A DNA stretch of 64,000 bases from an uncultured Bacteroidales bacterium (GTDB lineage Bacteria; Bacteroidota; Bacteroidia; Bacteroidales; Paludibacteraceae): assembly GCA_900319995.1 (NCBI GenBank), contig ONQO01000002.1, positions 36,514-100,513 of the forward strand, given 5' to 3'. Position 1 is the first letter of the stretch. Every line of letters begins with the position of its first letter. Both the position numbers and the translations under genes were made by a program. The notes below the pieces were generated by a model. It saw nothing but the letters and a program-made list of their open reading frames with translations, ran no database searches and was not told the origin of the DNA. Below are positions 56,434 through 64,000 of the stretch, in pieces.

Positions 56434-57969
56434 TTATGCTAATTCGGAAATTTTCAGTGCGGCATTGATACCATCTAACGCACTACTTGTGATGCCTCCT
56501 GCATATCCCGCTCCTTCACCGCAAGGGTACAGACACGGCGTACTCACCGATTGTAAAGTCTCCGGATCACGGATGATACGTACAGGACTGCTACTGCGGC
56601 TCTCTACTCCGACGATTACTGCTTCATTCGTTAGAAACCCGCGGTATTTCCTGTCAAAATCCATGAATCCTTGTTGAAGACGCTTGCCTATATGAGTCGG
56701 TAACCATTCATCCAAACGGCTTGGCACAATGCCTGGCAAATAACTGCACGCCGGTAAATCCTTACTCGCTCGACCTTCCACGAAATCCCGCAAACGTTGT
56801 GCCGGAGCGGTTGAGAATTGAGAATTGGGAATTGGGAACTGAGAATTATGTGCCTGCTCAAAGGCAAGGCGTTCCAGTTTCTCTTGAAATTCGAGTCCGC
56901 GGAGCGGATCGTCTCCAGGAATATCCTCAGGATTAATCTGTACGACCATTCCTGAGTTGGCATACGGACTGTTTCGATGGCTTGCGCTCATGCCGTTCAC
57001 CACACACATCCCTTCTGCGCTACCCGCTGGCACGATATGTCCGCCCGGACACATACAGAACGAATACACCCCTCGTCCGGTCACCTGTGTCACCAAACTA
57101 TAACTTGCGTTCCCCACATATTCAATGAGTTTTGCTTTCTCTCCTTGGGAGAGGTTTGGGGAAAGGTGATAGAACAACCTGTTGATGAGCGCTTGCGGGT
57201 GTTCTGCGCGCACGCCCATCGCAAAGCCTTTGGTCTCTATGGCTACACCTTCGGCGGCTAACATCCGATACGTATCATGTGCCGAGTGACCTATCGCCAA
57301 TATGATTGGCGAATTTGTGATTTGAGTCAGGCTCTCGATCTTTGTCTCAAAATGTATTTCCCCGCCGTGCTCCAATATACATTCTCGCATTTTTCGGATG
57401 ATGCCTGGCAGTTTGTCGCTGCCTATATGTGCATGTGCCTCATAGAGCACGGTATCCGGTGCGCCGAAATAATGGAAAATTTCCATTACCCGTTGCATGT
57501 TGCCGCGTTTCTTGGAGCGCGAAAACAGTTTGCCGTCCGAGAAGGTACCCGCTCCGCCTTCGCCGAAGCAGTAGTTCGACTCAGGATTCAGTCCCTCGTT
57601 CCTATTCAGCAACGCGATGTCCTTCTTCCGATCGCTCACTTCCTTACCTCGCTCGTAGATAATAGGCTTTATCCCGTGCTCAATGAGCGTCAGAGCCGCA
57701 AAAAGACCCGCCGGACCGCAACCGATTATTACTGCCTCGCGTTTAGCCTTATGTACATCCTGATAAACGGGCGGATCATATAATTTTTCTCCCTCTCCTT
57801 GGGAGAGAGATGGGGAGAGAGTGATGGGGTTTCCTTCTTCGTCGGTTAATATAGTAAGATGCACGCGCAACTCTCGTTGCCGTGCATCTACACTTCGTTT
57901 AACGACCCTCCATTTTTGAGCCGCTTCGTACGCCTCTTTCGGAGATAGTATATATTGTTTCGTCCCCAT
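56434..57969 (-). CDS. FAD-dependent dehydrogenase (COG2509-like) with three repeat insertions
   Basis: 511 residues. Dinucleotide-binding 'AVIIGCGPAGLFAALTLIEHG' (~77-97), then 'NYCFGEGGAGTFSDGKLFSRS' and 'GVYSFCMCPGGHIVPAGS' are family signatures; the C-terminus 'GEGAGYAGGITSSALDG' is the second FAD motif. The substrate is unknown in this family. Three segments look foreign: LSPSLSQGEGE (~residue 52) and LSPNLSQGEKA (~268), both encoded by the same palindromic DNA element, and NSQFPIPNSQFS (~378), encoded by five heptamers. All three keep the frame. Probably still functional, since every core motif is intact. Confidence 0.87.
   Translation of the reverse strand: MGTKQYILSPKEAYEAAQKWRVVKRSVDARQRELRVHLTILTDEEGNPITLSPSLSQGEGEKLYDPPVYQDVHKAKREAVIIGCGPAGLFAALTLIEHGIKPIIYERGKEVSDRKKDIALLNRNEGLNPESNYCFGEGGAGTFSDGKLFSRSKKRGNMQRVMEIFHYFGAPDTVLYEAHAHIGSDKLPGIIRKMRECILEHGGEIHFETKIESLTQITNSPIILAIGHSAHDTYRMLAAEGVAIETKGFAMGVRAEHPQALINRLFYHLSPNLSQGEKAKLIEYVGNASYSLVTQVTGRGVYSFCMCPGGHIVPAGSAEGMCVVNGMSASHRNSPYANSGMVVQINPEDIPGDDPLRGLEFQEKLERLAFEQAHNSQFPIPNSQFSTAPAQRLRDFVEGRASKDLPACSYLPGIVPSRLDEWLPTHIGKRLQQGFMDFDRKYRGFLTNEAVIVGVESRSSSPVRIIRDPETLQSVSTPCLYPCGEGAGYAGGITSSALDGINAALKISELA
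56811..56845. repeat. 7-bp array inside the FAD dehydrogenase gene
   Basis: TTGAGAA twice, TTGGGAA twice, CTGAGAA. This is the complement of the TCTCAAT family that forms the 49-unit array about 500 bp away. Confidence 0.9.
57139..57170. repeat. Palindromic element, copy 1, in coding sequence
   Basis: CTCTCC-TTG-GGAGAG hairpin core followed by TTTGGGGAAAGGTGAT. Encodes LSPNLSQGE on the minus strand. Confidence 0.82.
57793..57825. repeat. Palindromic element, copy 2, in coding sequence
   Basis: Same CTCTCC-TTG-GGAGAG core followed by ATGGGGAGAGAGTGAT. Encodes LSPSLSQGE in the same frame of the same gene. Confidence 0.82.
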
Positions 57970-57987
57970 AATGATTGTATATAGGTC

Positions 57988-58056
57988 TATTCTCTATCAG
58001 CCTCGCGGTCTATACTCTATCAGCTTCGCGGTCTAAATTCTATCAGTCCGCAGGAC
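57988..58056. repeat. 23-bp tandem repeat, 3 copies
   Basis: Each unit contains CTATCAG and ends near CGCGGTC; the last copy is diverged. It lies between recA and the FAD dehydrogenase gene. Confidence 0.8.
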
Positions 58057-58065
58057 GGTCTTTTT

Positions 58066-59045
58066 TTACTTTCCTATCTTGGCTAATACGGCCTCTAATC
58101 CGAGTTCTTTGACTTTTTCGCTGATTTTTGCTTCCAACTCGTCGCACAGATCAGGATTGTCAGCTAATACATCCTTTACTTTGTCTCGACCTTGACCTAA
58201 TTTGGTGTCTCCGTAGCTGAAGAACGAACCGCTTTTCTTGATGACATCGGTAGCCACTGCGAAGTCGAGGATCTCACCGATACGCGAGATGCCCTCGTTG
58301 AACATGAGGTCAAATTCAGCTTTCTTGAAGGGAGGAGCCACTTTGTTCTTCACCACTTTGACGCGCACTTGGTTACCTTTGATAGTGTCGCCGTCTTTAA
58401 TCTGACCCGTTTTGCGGATGTCAAGGCGTACGGATGCGTAGAACTTAAGTGCGTTACCACCTGTCGTCGTTTCTGGATTGCCGAACATGACACCAATTTT
58501 CTCACGCAGCTGGTTGATGAAGATAACCGTTGTTCCTGTTTTATTGACTGATGCGGTCATCTTGCGCAGAGCCTGTGACATCAGACGTGCTTGAAGACCT
58601 ACTTTATTGTCTCCCATTTCACCGGCAATCTCAGCCTTCGGAGTCAAAGCGGCTACGGAGTCAATGACAATCAGATCCACCGCAGCTGAACGAATCAGTT
58701 CGTCTGCGATGTCCAAAGCTTGCTCGCCGCTGTCCAGGCGTGCTCGGCATCAATGATAGCAGCTATGCCGCCGGCTTTTTGTACTTCGGACATGGCATGG
58801 ATAGCCAAGGTCGTCTTACCTGATGACTCCGGACCATAGATCTCTATAATTCGTCCGCGAGGGTAGCCGCCGACTCCCAATGCATAGTTTAAACCCAAAC
58901 TGCCGGTAGGGATAACGGGCACATTCTCAATGTTTTCTTCGCCTAATCGCATAATCGCACCCTTACCGAAGTTCTTGTCAATCTTGTCCATCGCTGCTTT
59001 CAATGCTTTCAATTTGTCTGCCGATGGTTTGTTCTCTGTTGCCAT
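58066..59045 (-). pseudogene. recA: recA, broken by internal deletion and frameshift
   Basis: The 5' part (59045 down to about 58740) has Walker [10 protein letters not shown] and reads to IIDAEHA, then shifts to a short unrelated end (stop at 58695). The other frame resumes at [17 protein letters not shown] and runs intact to 58066 with Walker B '[10 protein letters not shown]', the L1/L2 loop region '[21 protein letters not shown]' and the C-terminal domain. About 20-22 residues after the catalytic Glu (the 'FDRFYAxKLGVDxDNL' part) are missing. The 980-nt length plus about 67 nt would restore a normal 348-residue RecA. It has its own promoter. As written no functional RecA is made. Mis-assembly must be excluded. 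Confidence 0.88.
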
Positions 59046-59082
59046 AGTATATAAGTATTTGTTATTTTAACGAACGCGACTG

Positions 59083-59113
59083 CAAAATTACAAAAAAAAA
59101 ATGATATACGCAA
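59083..59113 (-). promoter_or_regulatory. Promoter of recA
   Basis: On the minus strand: TTG, T-rich spacer, TAATTTTG (59083-59090). I see no LexA-like palindrome nearby. Confidence 0.75.
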
Positions 59114-59228
59114 GAGAAAACAAAAAAATGCAAGGAAAATAAAGTTTGGCACGGTGTTTGTAATAATTAGAGTAGAAAGTTCAAAAGCACGTTCAGTGTT
59201 ATAAATAGAGATTGTTTGTTATATTCGT

Positions 59229-59263
59229 AAAAACGAGTTCGTCGGGATGACGAGCTCGTTTTC
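59229..59263 (-). terminator. Terminator of the exported-protein operon
   Basis: AACGAGCTCGTC pairs with GACGAACTCGTT (minus strand, one G-T pair) around ATCCC, followed by TTTTA. Confidence 0.82.
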
Positions 59264-59286
59264 TGTTGTCGATATCTATAAGTTAA

Positions 59287-60645
59287 TTATTCCTTCACTT
59301 TCCGATACTTGCCTTCGATGAGCAGCATTCCCGGCAGTATTTCGCCTCCTGCCGTTTTGGTGAAAGTGGTGTAGGGCAGTGTCGCACCATCGGCTTGTTC
59401 TAACACGGCATTGTAGCGGTTGTCCCATATGCAACCTTTCTTGGGCTTGACGGTTGCTACGTATTTGTATTGGGTCTTTCCTGTTTCTGGGTCTTGGAGA
59501 CGCTGTACTACCTGGAATTTGGAATTGTCGCTTATGCCTTCTTTCATGCCGATTTTGGCAGCATAACCTTCAATCTTTCCTTTGCCATTCGTTAATACTT
59601 GATAGACAGGCGTTTTGACTTTGAAATCCTCATATTGCTTGGCGAGTGCAACGATATTCTTATCCATTGATCGCGCGCATATAGTACGAACCAATTCTGT
59701 ACGGGAATATTTACCTTTCAAGACGGATTTTTTATCAAACTCATACTCATGAGCCACATATTGGAGCCGGTAGGTAGTTTTGTCATCCAGAAAAGCTTGC
59801 ACTTTTGCAGGATCCGGCGTCGCCGTGTAATGGAACTGGTAGAAAATGGCGGCGATGGAGTCGTTCCACTCTAGTTGGTACAGGTAGGAATGGGTCTTAA
59901 CCTTGAAGCCGGTGAAACTGTCAGCAATAGCTCCACCGAGGTCTGCAATATCTTTACCTACGGTACTTCCACTACCCAAAAGCGCATCCGCGAAGCCTCC
60001 GATAATACTCATGGCTGTTTTGGCGGCCTCGGCTTCTTGCTCCGCGGTTACGTAGGTAATGTCATTGACAAGCACGAATGTTTGTCCGAGTAGTTCCTCT
60101 CCGGCATCGCTAAGCGATGCAACACCACGCGTGGTCTGTAGCGCTAAGGCTACATCTAAATCCGTTGCATTATATTGTCCGCGGGACTGGATGAGGCTGG
60201 TGTTGAAGGTGGCATCATTCACTGTTTCTCCGTCAAAACCGAACCATTTGGCAATCATCCATTTGGCTACTTCGTTCTCGTTGAGTAGGTTCTCTGTGAA
60301 TTTCGCATTTGCTTTCAGTTCCGCGGCTGTCAGTTGGTGACCGTATGTCGCCTTGTAATAACCTGAGTCTTTGCGCTGTACGCCCCATATCTGGCTGTTG
60401 TCTATGATGCGGGCGCCTTCAATGGTATGGTCGTCGTATTTGTCCGGAATTGGTAGGGAATCAAATGCCTTGTAAATTTCCATGCCGAACTCATCTTCAG
60501 GGTGGTACACCAATACGGTCGCAAGGGAATTGCGGCGGTAATTGAGTACTTCTTCTGCTTGCGCATTAGGAACTGAAAACTGAAAAACGAAAACGGAAAG
60601 GGCTGTCAGCCCTATCCATTTTCTATATGTCCTTTCACCTTTCAT
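59287..60645 (-). CDS. Hypothetical exported protein, last gene of the operon
   Basis: 452 residues with a signal peptide ending near NAQAEE. The hydrophobic core (SVFVFQFSV) is encoded by four heptamer repeats. The body is mixed alpha/beta; a Gly/Ala-rich segment at ~215-245 ('MSIIGGFADALLGSGS') could be a membrane-active helix. The C-terminal ~100 residues ('KFQVVQRLQDPETGKTQYKYVATVKPKKGCIWDNR' in parts) are beta-rich. No family recognised. 15 bp after the 312-residue gene. Confidence 0.75.
   Translation of the reverse strand: MKGERTYRKWIGLTALSVFVFQFSVPNAQAEEVLNYRRNSLATVLVYHPEDEFGMEIYKAFDSLPIPDKYDDHTIEGARIIDNSQIWGVQRKDSGYYKATYGHQLTAAELKANAKFTENLLNENEVAKWMIAKWFGFDGETVNDATFNTSLIQSRGQYNATDLDVALALQTTRGVASLSDAGEELLGQTFVLVNDITYVTAEQEAEAAKTAMSIIGGFADALLGSGSTVGKDIADLGGAIADSFTGFKVKTHSYLYQLEWNDSIAAIFYQFHYTATPDPAKVQAFLDDKTTYRLQYVAHEYEFDKKSVLKGKYSRTELVRTICARSMDKNIVALAKQYEDFKVKTPVYQVLTNGKGKIEGYAAKIGMKEGISDNSKFQVVQRLQDPETGKTQYKYVATVKPKKGCIWDNRYNAVLEQADGATLPYTTFTKTAGGEILPGMLLIEGKYRKVKE
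60571..60598. repeat. 7-bp array inside a signal-peptide coding region
   Basis: AACTGAA, AACTGAA, AAACGAA, AACGGAA. Read on the minus strand it encodes the Phe/Val core of the signal peptide. Confidence 0.75.
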
Positions 60646-60660
60646 TTTTCAGTTTCTCTT

Positions 60661-61599
60661 TTAGAGCAGTGTACGGAGGAATTCGATATTGGTTGTTTGA
60701 GTAGGCTGGTGATTTCCATAAGCAACACCTACTTGACGCATTGCATCAATACGTTGGCTTTCAAGATCCACGCCGTCTTGATATTTCTTCATCTCAAACT
60801 TCCAGTCGTCCAATACTTTGCCCTTGATTTCGCGGTATAGTTCCATCGCCTCGTCATAACAACCTGCATCCGGCAGAATATTTGCCAGATACTCTCCGGC
60901 GGCATATGCGCCTGATGAATTCTGCTCGGCTGCCCATGCTTGACGGGCGTATGCCAGATTGATGTTGCACTCGTTATTCAGATACTTTTGGTAGATATCC
61001 TGACCGGCAGCAAGAGCAGCATCGTAATGCTTCGATTGTTGCGGGATAAGTGATACCCAGTAGAGAGCCTCATCGTATTTTTTCTGTTGTGCCAGGAATT
61101 GGGCTTTCTTAATCAACTGTTCTCCCTCATGGTCGTAGTATTCGATGATTTTCTTCTTGCCCTCATCGATAAACTTCGCCAGTTGGGGAGACTGCATCGG
61201 CATATGACTGATTGCGTTGAGGTAGCATTTGGTTTCTGTTTCTCCTAAGCCGCGTACGGTGACAGATGTGGAAGAAAAGATTGTTTGAGCCTGTGCATCA
61301 ACAATATAGAGGTTTAACTCCATCTTTTCTGCAATCTTTACCGGAGGACCGGGAATAACGTCTTTGTCTAACGGAGTGGTGGTAACGGTAAGCACAAACT
61401 GACCTAAGTAATTGAGTCCTGCGATACCGTTGCGGGTTAGCAACTGGGTGAGTTTGTTCTCTATCAGAGCTTTCGCTCCGCCGGGGAACCCCTCCTGATT
61501 ATCAACCGCGCATACAGAGATAGGTAGATACTCCGTTTCTGCTGCCAGCATGGTAGCGCTCATTAGCGCAGCCATGAAGAAACTATAAATCTTTTTCAT
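60661..61599 (-). CDS. Hypothetical exported protein with helical-repeat C-terminus
   Basis: 312 residues. Signal peptide, a beta domain (~20-130, 'LTQLLTRNGIAGLNYLGQFVLTV'), then a helical region resembling TPR packing ('AQFLAQQKKYDEALYWVSLIPQQSKHYDAAL', 'GCYDEAMELYREIKG'). The first domain resembles that of the 316-residue neighbour (shared 'LTVTTTPLDKDVIPGPP' versus 'LDIKVFAN' style strands is only weak). Function unknown. Probably acts with the other exported proteins of this operon. Confidence 0.72.
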   Translation of the reverse strand: MKKIYSFFMAALMSATMLAAETEYLPISVCAVDNQEGFPGGAKALIENKLTQLLTRNGIAGLNYLGQFVLTVTTTPLDKDVIPGPPVKIAEKMELNLYIVDAQAQTIFSSTSVTVRGLGETETKCYLNAISHMPMQSPQLAKFIDEGKKKIIEYYDHEGEQLIKKAQFLAQQKKYDEALYWVSLIPQQSKHYDAALAAGQDIYQKYLNNECNINLAYARQAWAAEQNSSGAYAAGEYLANILPDAGCYDEAMELYREIKGKVLDDWKFEMKKYQDGVDLESQRIDAMRQVGVAYGNHQPTQTTNIEFLRTLL

Positions 61600-61606
61600 A
61601 ACAATC

Positions 61607-61638
61607 TAAATGAGAAAATGTGTAAATGAAAAAATGGG
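61607..61638. repeat. 8-bp tandem repeat, 4 units
   Basis: TAAATGAG, AAAATGTG, TAAATGAA, AAAATGGG, in the gap between two operon genes. Confidence 0.75.
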
Positions 61639-61647
61639 GATATGGTT

Positions 61648-62598
61648 TTATTTCTCACCCAATATGATTACCGCTCTGCCGAGACCTTTGACAAGCACCT
61701 TGCTCGGGATATTGAAAGGTTCTTTTTTGAGCATTTTAGCCAGTTGTTTGGCAAAACCGTTTGCATCGATAGCGCGACCGCGCTCGTCATATACAGGGAT
61801 GCGCACTTGTGTGAAGTTGGCTACGTTCTCGCTCGCGTACGGCATTGAGAATCGACCCTGTACGGTGTTGACTTGCAGCCAGTTGTTGATGATGTCTATC
61901 AGTTCGTCATCGCCGAACTCGGTCTCCAAATCAATGCCTGCTGCGTTGTTGGCAAACACTTTGATATCCAGCGTGATCTCACGACCGATGGTTTGCATTT
62001 CGGTAAAATGGTCCAACAAGCGGTTGTTGAAATTATCCATATTGGCTACGATGGCTTCCTCCAGCAGTACATCCACGTCGGCGGTAAAGGATGGAGCACC
62101 TGTTCCCGAAGCTGCACCGATGGACTTGCCGGTATAGGCGTCACGACCCTCGAGAATGTAACTCAGCGAATGTTTCGGACCGAAGTCTTTCACTTCCCAA
62201 CTCAGCTCCAGAATAATATCGCATTTGGCAGTACGAGCAACCTCGTCTAATGGTGATTCAGCCAAATCGTTACCGGCTTTGCTCGTCGTCATGTTGTCCT
62301 CCATGCGGCGCTGTTCCAGATTCTTGATGGTCTGTTCCAGACTCTGGAGAGGGAACTGACGCTCTGCCATCAGGTCGTTCAACTTGGCTATGGCCAGCTT
62401 AAGACCCATGTTCTCCTGCAAAGCCTGCTTGTAATTAGGCACTTTGGTAATGGCACCCATGTTCTCCACCTCGATAAAGTATCCGTTGGAAATACACCAT
62501 ACGTCAGACGGAATAACCATCAGTTCCGGTTTCTTGATTTGTGCACTCGCTACCAGCGCTACCAGCGCCAGCGCAAGAGTAAAAATATATTTCTTCAT
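61648..62598 (-). CDS. Hypothetical exported protein (possibly DUF6175-like)
   Basis: 316 residues from ATG at 62598 (MKKYIFTLALALVALVASAQ), which gives a clean signal peptide; an upstream in-frame start would add 16 residues before it. 'KPELMVIPSDVWCISNGYF' and 'ARTAKCDIILELSWEVKDFGPKHSL' resemble a Bacteroidetes family of unknown function that I associate, without certainty, with DUF6175. Part of the exported-protein operon. Confidence 0.72.
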   Translation of the reverse strand: MKKYIFTLALALVALVASAQIKKPELMVIPSDVWCISNGYFIEVENMGAITKVPNYKQALQENMGLKLAIAKLNDLMAERQFPLQSLEQTIKNLEQRRMEDNMTTSKAGNDLAESPLDEVARTAKCDIILELSWEVKDFGPKHSLSYILEGRDAYTGKSIGAASGTGAPSFTADVDVLLEEAIVANMDNFNNRLLDHFTEMQTIGREITLDIKVFANNAAGIDLETEFGDDELIDIINNWLQVNTVQGRFSMPYASENVANFTQVRIPVYDERGRAIDANGFAKQLAKMLKKEPFNIPSKVLVKGLGRAVIILGEK

Positions 62599-62658
62599 AA
62601 ATGACAAAATCATAAAATGATTAAATAAATGACTAAAATGGCCCAATGGTAAATGTTT

Positions 62659-63150
62659 TTAATATCTTCCTTCCTTTGGGATGATGCCGTCCTCTTGCAG
62701 TTTTCTCTTGATGCCGGCGCGGTCAACGGTCACGGTTCCTGTTTCTACCATCAGGCGTCCGTCGCGTTCATAACGTGTGGATGTTGCACGGCGGTCTTTG
62801 TAGCTGGTGAAATCTTTCCATGGACCATTGTCACTAAAGAATGCGTTCCAGTAGTCCTCGTATTTCTCGCGTGCGTTCATGTCGAAACACAGCGGTTTGA
62901 GGTCACTCATACCACTATTGGAAGATTTGATACCATCGAATATAATCTCTCTAACCACTTTGCGTTGGGCTTCTTTGAATGCCACTACAGCATCTTTGGC
63001 GCGTACTTGCACACGTATTATATACGTCCCATCGGAAGTGGCACTCAATACCTGGCTCGGCTTGTCATAATATGCCTGCGAGCGTCTCGGGCCGCATGAC
63101 GCAAAACAAATCATTACGACTGCGGCTAAGAATAAACTGAATTTTTTCAT
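62659..63150 (-). CDS. Hypothetical lipoprotein, paralogue of the next gene
   Basis: 163 residues with lipobox CFASC. 'GTYIIRVQVRAKDAVVAFKEAQRKVVREIIFDGI' and 'NAREKYEDYWNAFFSDNGPWKDF', then the C-terminal 'VDRAGIKRKLQEDGIIP', correspond one to one to segments of the neighbouring 165-residue protein, showing tandem duplication. Function unknown. Confidence 0.75.
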   Translation of the reverse strand: MKKFSLFLAAVVMICFASCGPRRSQAYYDKPSQVLSATSDGTYIIRVQVRAKDAVVAFKEAQRKVVREIIFDGIKSSNSGMSDLKPLCFDMNAREKYEDYWNAFFSDNGPWKDFTSYKDRRATSTRYERDGRLMVETGTVTVDRAGIKRKLQEDGIIPKEGRY

Positions 63151-63179
63151 AATTGTCGTGATTACATGAATTAGAAAGA

Positions 63180-63677
63180 TTAAAAACCGGAACTGAGTCC
63201 GCGGATGATGCCGGCTGCCTCAAGTGCCTTGCGAAGATCGTCCTTCCGTACGCTTACTACTACACCAACTTTGTATTCTTTGCCTACTTTGACGATTTCC
63301 GTAGTTCCTTCTATCACAGAAGCGTATTTCTGGAACTCACCTCCCTCGGAGAAGAAACTGTCAAAGTACTCTTTGTACTGTGTCTCAACACCTGGTGTAT
63401 TGGCCATCGGACGCTGCGAAACACAACCCTGACCGCCACCGTAACCTTTGAAGATGACGCCGTGAACGGCATTCTTGCGGCATTGGTTCTCCGCTACAGA
63501 TGCTTTCTTGCTGTATGTCCATACTTTTACGAGATAGGTGCCTTGAATGGCATTTCCGCCACACTCGATTTCATAACGGAACTGCTTCGTGTCCTTGTCC
63601 GCTTTTTTCTGGCGGATACCTGCTGTTGCAGGAATGCAAAGTGCTACAACAAGTAGCGAAAGAAGAATTTTTCTCAT
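63180..63677 (-). CDS. Hypothetical exported protein, paralogue of the previous gene
   Basis: 165 residues from the ATG at 63677 (MRKILLSLLVVALCIPATAG); an ATG two codons earlier is also possible. Signal peptide but no lipobox. 'GTYLVKVWTYSKKASVAENQCRKNAVHGVIFKGY', 'VETQYKEYFDSFFSEGGEFQKY' and 'VRKDDLRKALEAAGIIRG' align with the lipoprotein downstream. One may be anchored and the other free in the periplasm. Confidence 0.75.
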   Translation of the reverse strand: MRKILLSLLVVALCIPATAGIRQKKADKDTKQFRYEIECGGNAIQGTYLVKVWTYSKKASVAENQCRKNAVHGVIFKGYGGGQGCVSQRPMANTPGVETQYKEYFDSFFSEGGEFQKYASVIEGTTEIVKVGKEYKVGVVVSVRKDDLRKALEAAGIIRGLSSGF

Positions 63678-63744
63678 ATGCATAACAGTTTTGTTTCAAA
63701 AACGCGCGCACCAAAAAGGCACACGCGTTCTTGAAAATTTGTAA

Positions 63745-64000
63745 TTAGAATTTGTAGCGTACGCCTAACGCCAAGCAGGTCATTTCCCAATACAAGCCGG
63801 CTTCTGTACCTCCTACTTTGTCTTCATAAAGACCTAAGCCCAGTGTCGGACGGAAGTCAAGAGAGAGTTGGAGCGGAAACCAGAAGTCATACTCGACTCC
63901 GGCACGGCCTGCTGCGCCGATGAAGCCCCAGTTCCAGCCCGCATTACCGGCTGTATTCCAGGTGTGCCAGCCATAACCTCCGGCACCACCGACACCGAGG
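63745..64000 (-). CDS. Outer-membrane beta-barrel protein (C-terminal part, runs off the window)
   Basis: About 85 residues are visible. Gly- and aromatic-rich alternating strands ('GVEYDFWFPLQLSLDFRPTLGLGLYED') end in CLALGVRYKF, the terminal Phe typical of outer-membrane barrels. The start lies beyond 64000. First visible gene of the exported-protein operon. Confidence 0.72.
   Translation of the reverse strand, partial: LGVGGAGGYGWHTWNTAGNAGWNWGFIGAAGRAGVEYDFWFPLQLSLDFRPTLGLGLYEDKVGGTEAGLYWEMTCLALGVRYKF

Noticed and set aside
58690-58760. Programmed frameshift or translational bypass in recA
   Set aside because: Coding sequence is missing, not interrupted by extra nucleotides, so no bypass could restore the conserved residues.

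Overview
The window looks like a chromosomal segment of an uncultured gut-type Bacteroidales. The evidence is the promoter grammar (TTG/TTTG, about 20 bp, then TAnnTTTG, seen at about a dozen loci), A/T-rich translation starts without Shine-Dalgarno sequences, a SusC/SusD pectin locus, secreted proteins sharing a C-terminal tail, and divergent secG and sigma-54-regulator/lptE genes. I would not assign a genus.

Layout. 1-13.1 kb: two beta-helix surface proteins (the second fused to a metallophosphoesterase), a 46-residue glycine-rich micro-ORF, then a minus-strand run (CBM9-like protein, small-molecule kinase, HAD phosphatase, DUF4874/DUF4832 protein, three envelope proteins including a WG-repeat lipoprotein). 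13.7-28.4 kb: tRNA-Leu, then the information-processing operon tRNA-Thr/Tyr/Gly/Thr-tuf-tRNA-Trp-secE-nusG-rplK-rplA-rplJ-rplL-rpoB-rpoC. 28.8-37.7 kb: four toxin-antitoxin pairs and a 2,119-residue surface protein. Each of these five units is preceded by the same approximately 45-65 bp leader, which supplies an ATGCTTATG start, so all five first proteins begin Met-Leu-Met. A second glycine-rich micro-ORF follows. 37.9-46.3 kb: an MNT/HEPN pair, secG, the sigma-54-type regulator, lptE, polysaccharide export and tyrosine-kinase genes, and a broken topB. 46.4-55.8 kb: pectin utilisation (SusC, SusD, pectate lyase, polygalacturonase) and a small secreted tail protein. 56.4-64 kb: an FAD dehydrogenase interrupted by repeats, a broken recA, and a minus-strand operon of six exported proteins of unknown role.

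Two things stand out. First is the toxin-antitoxin cassette array built on a repeated leader. Second is an abundance of short tandem arrays with fixed unit length (mostly 11 bp or 7 bp, a few 8 or 9 bp). They sit between operons, in 5' leaders, between tRNA genes, and in several cases inside coding sequence. The largest is 49 heptamers in unbroken register. They recall the heptameric short tandemly repeated repetitive sequences of cyanobacteria, but I know of no described family matching these.

Both recA and topB carry an internal deletion plus frameshift. This is either real gene loss or an assembly problem, and the sequence alone cannot separate the two.
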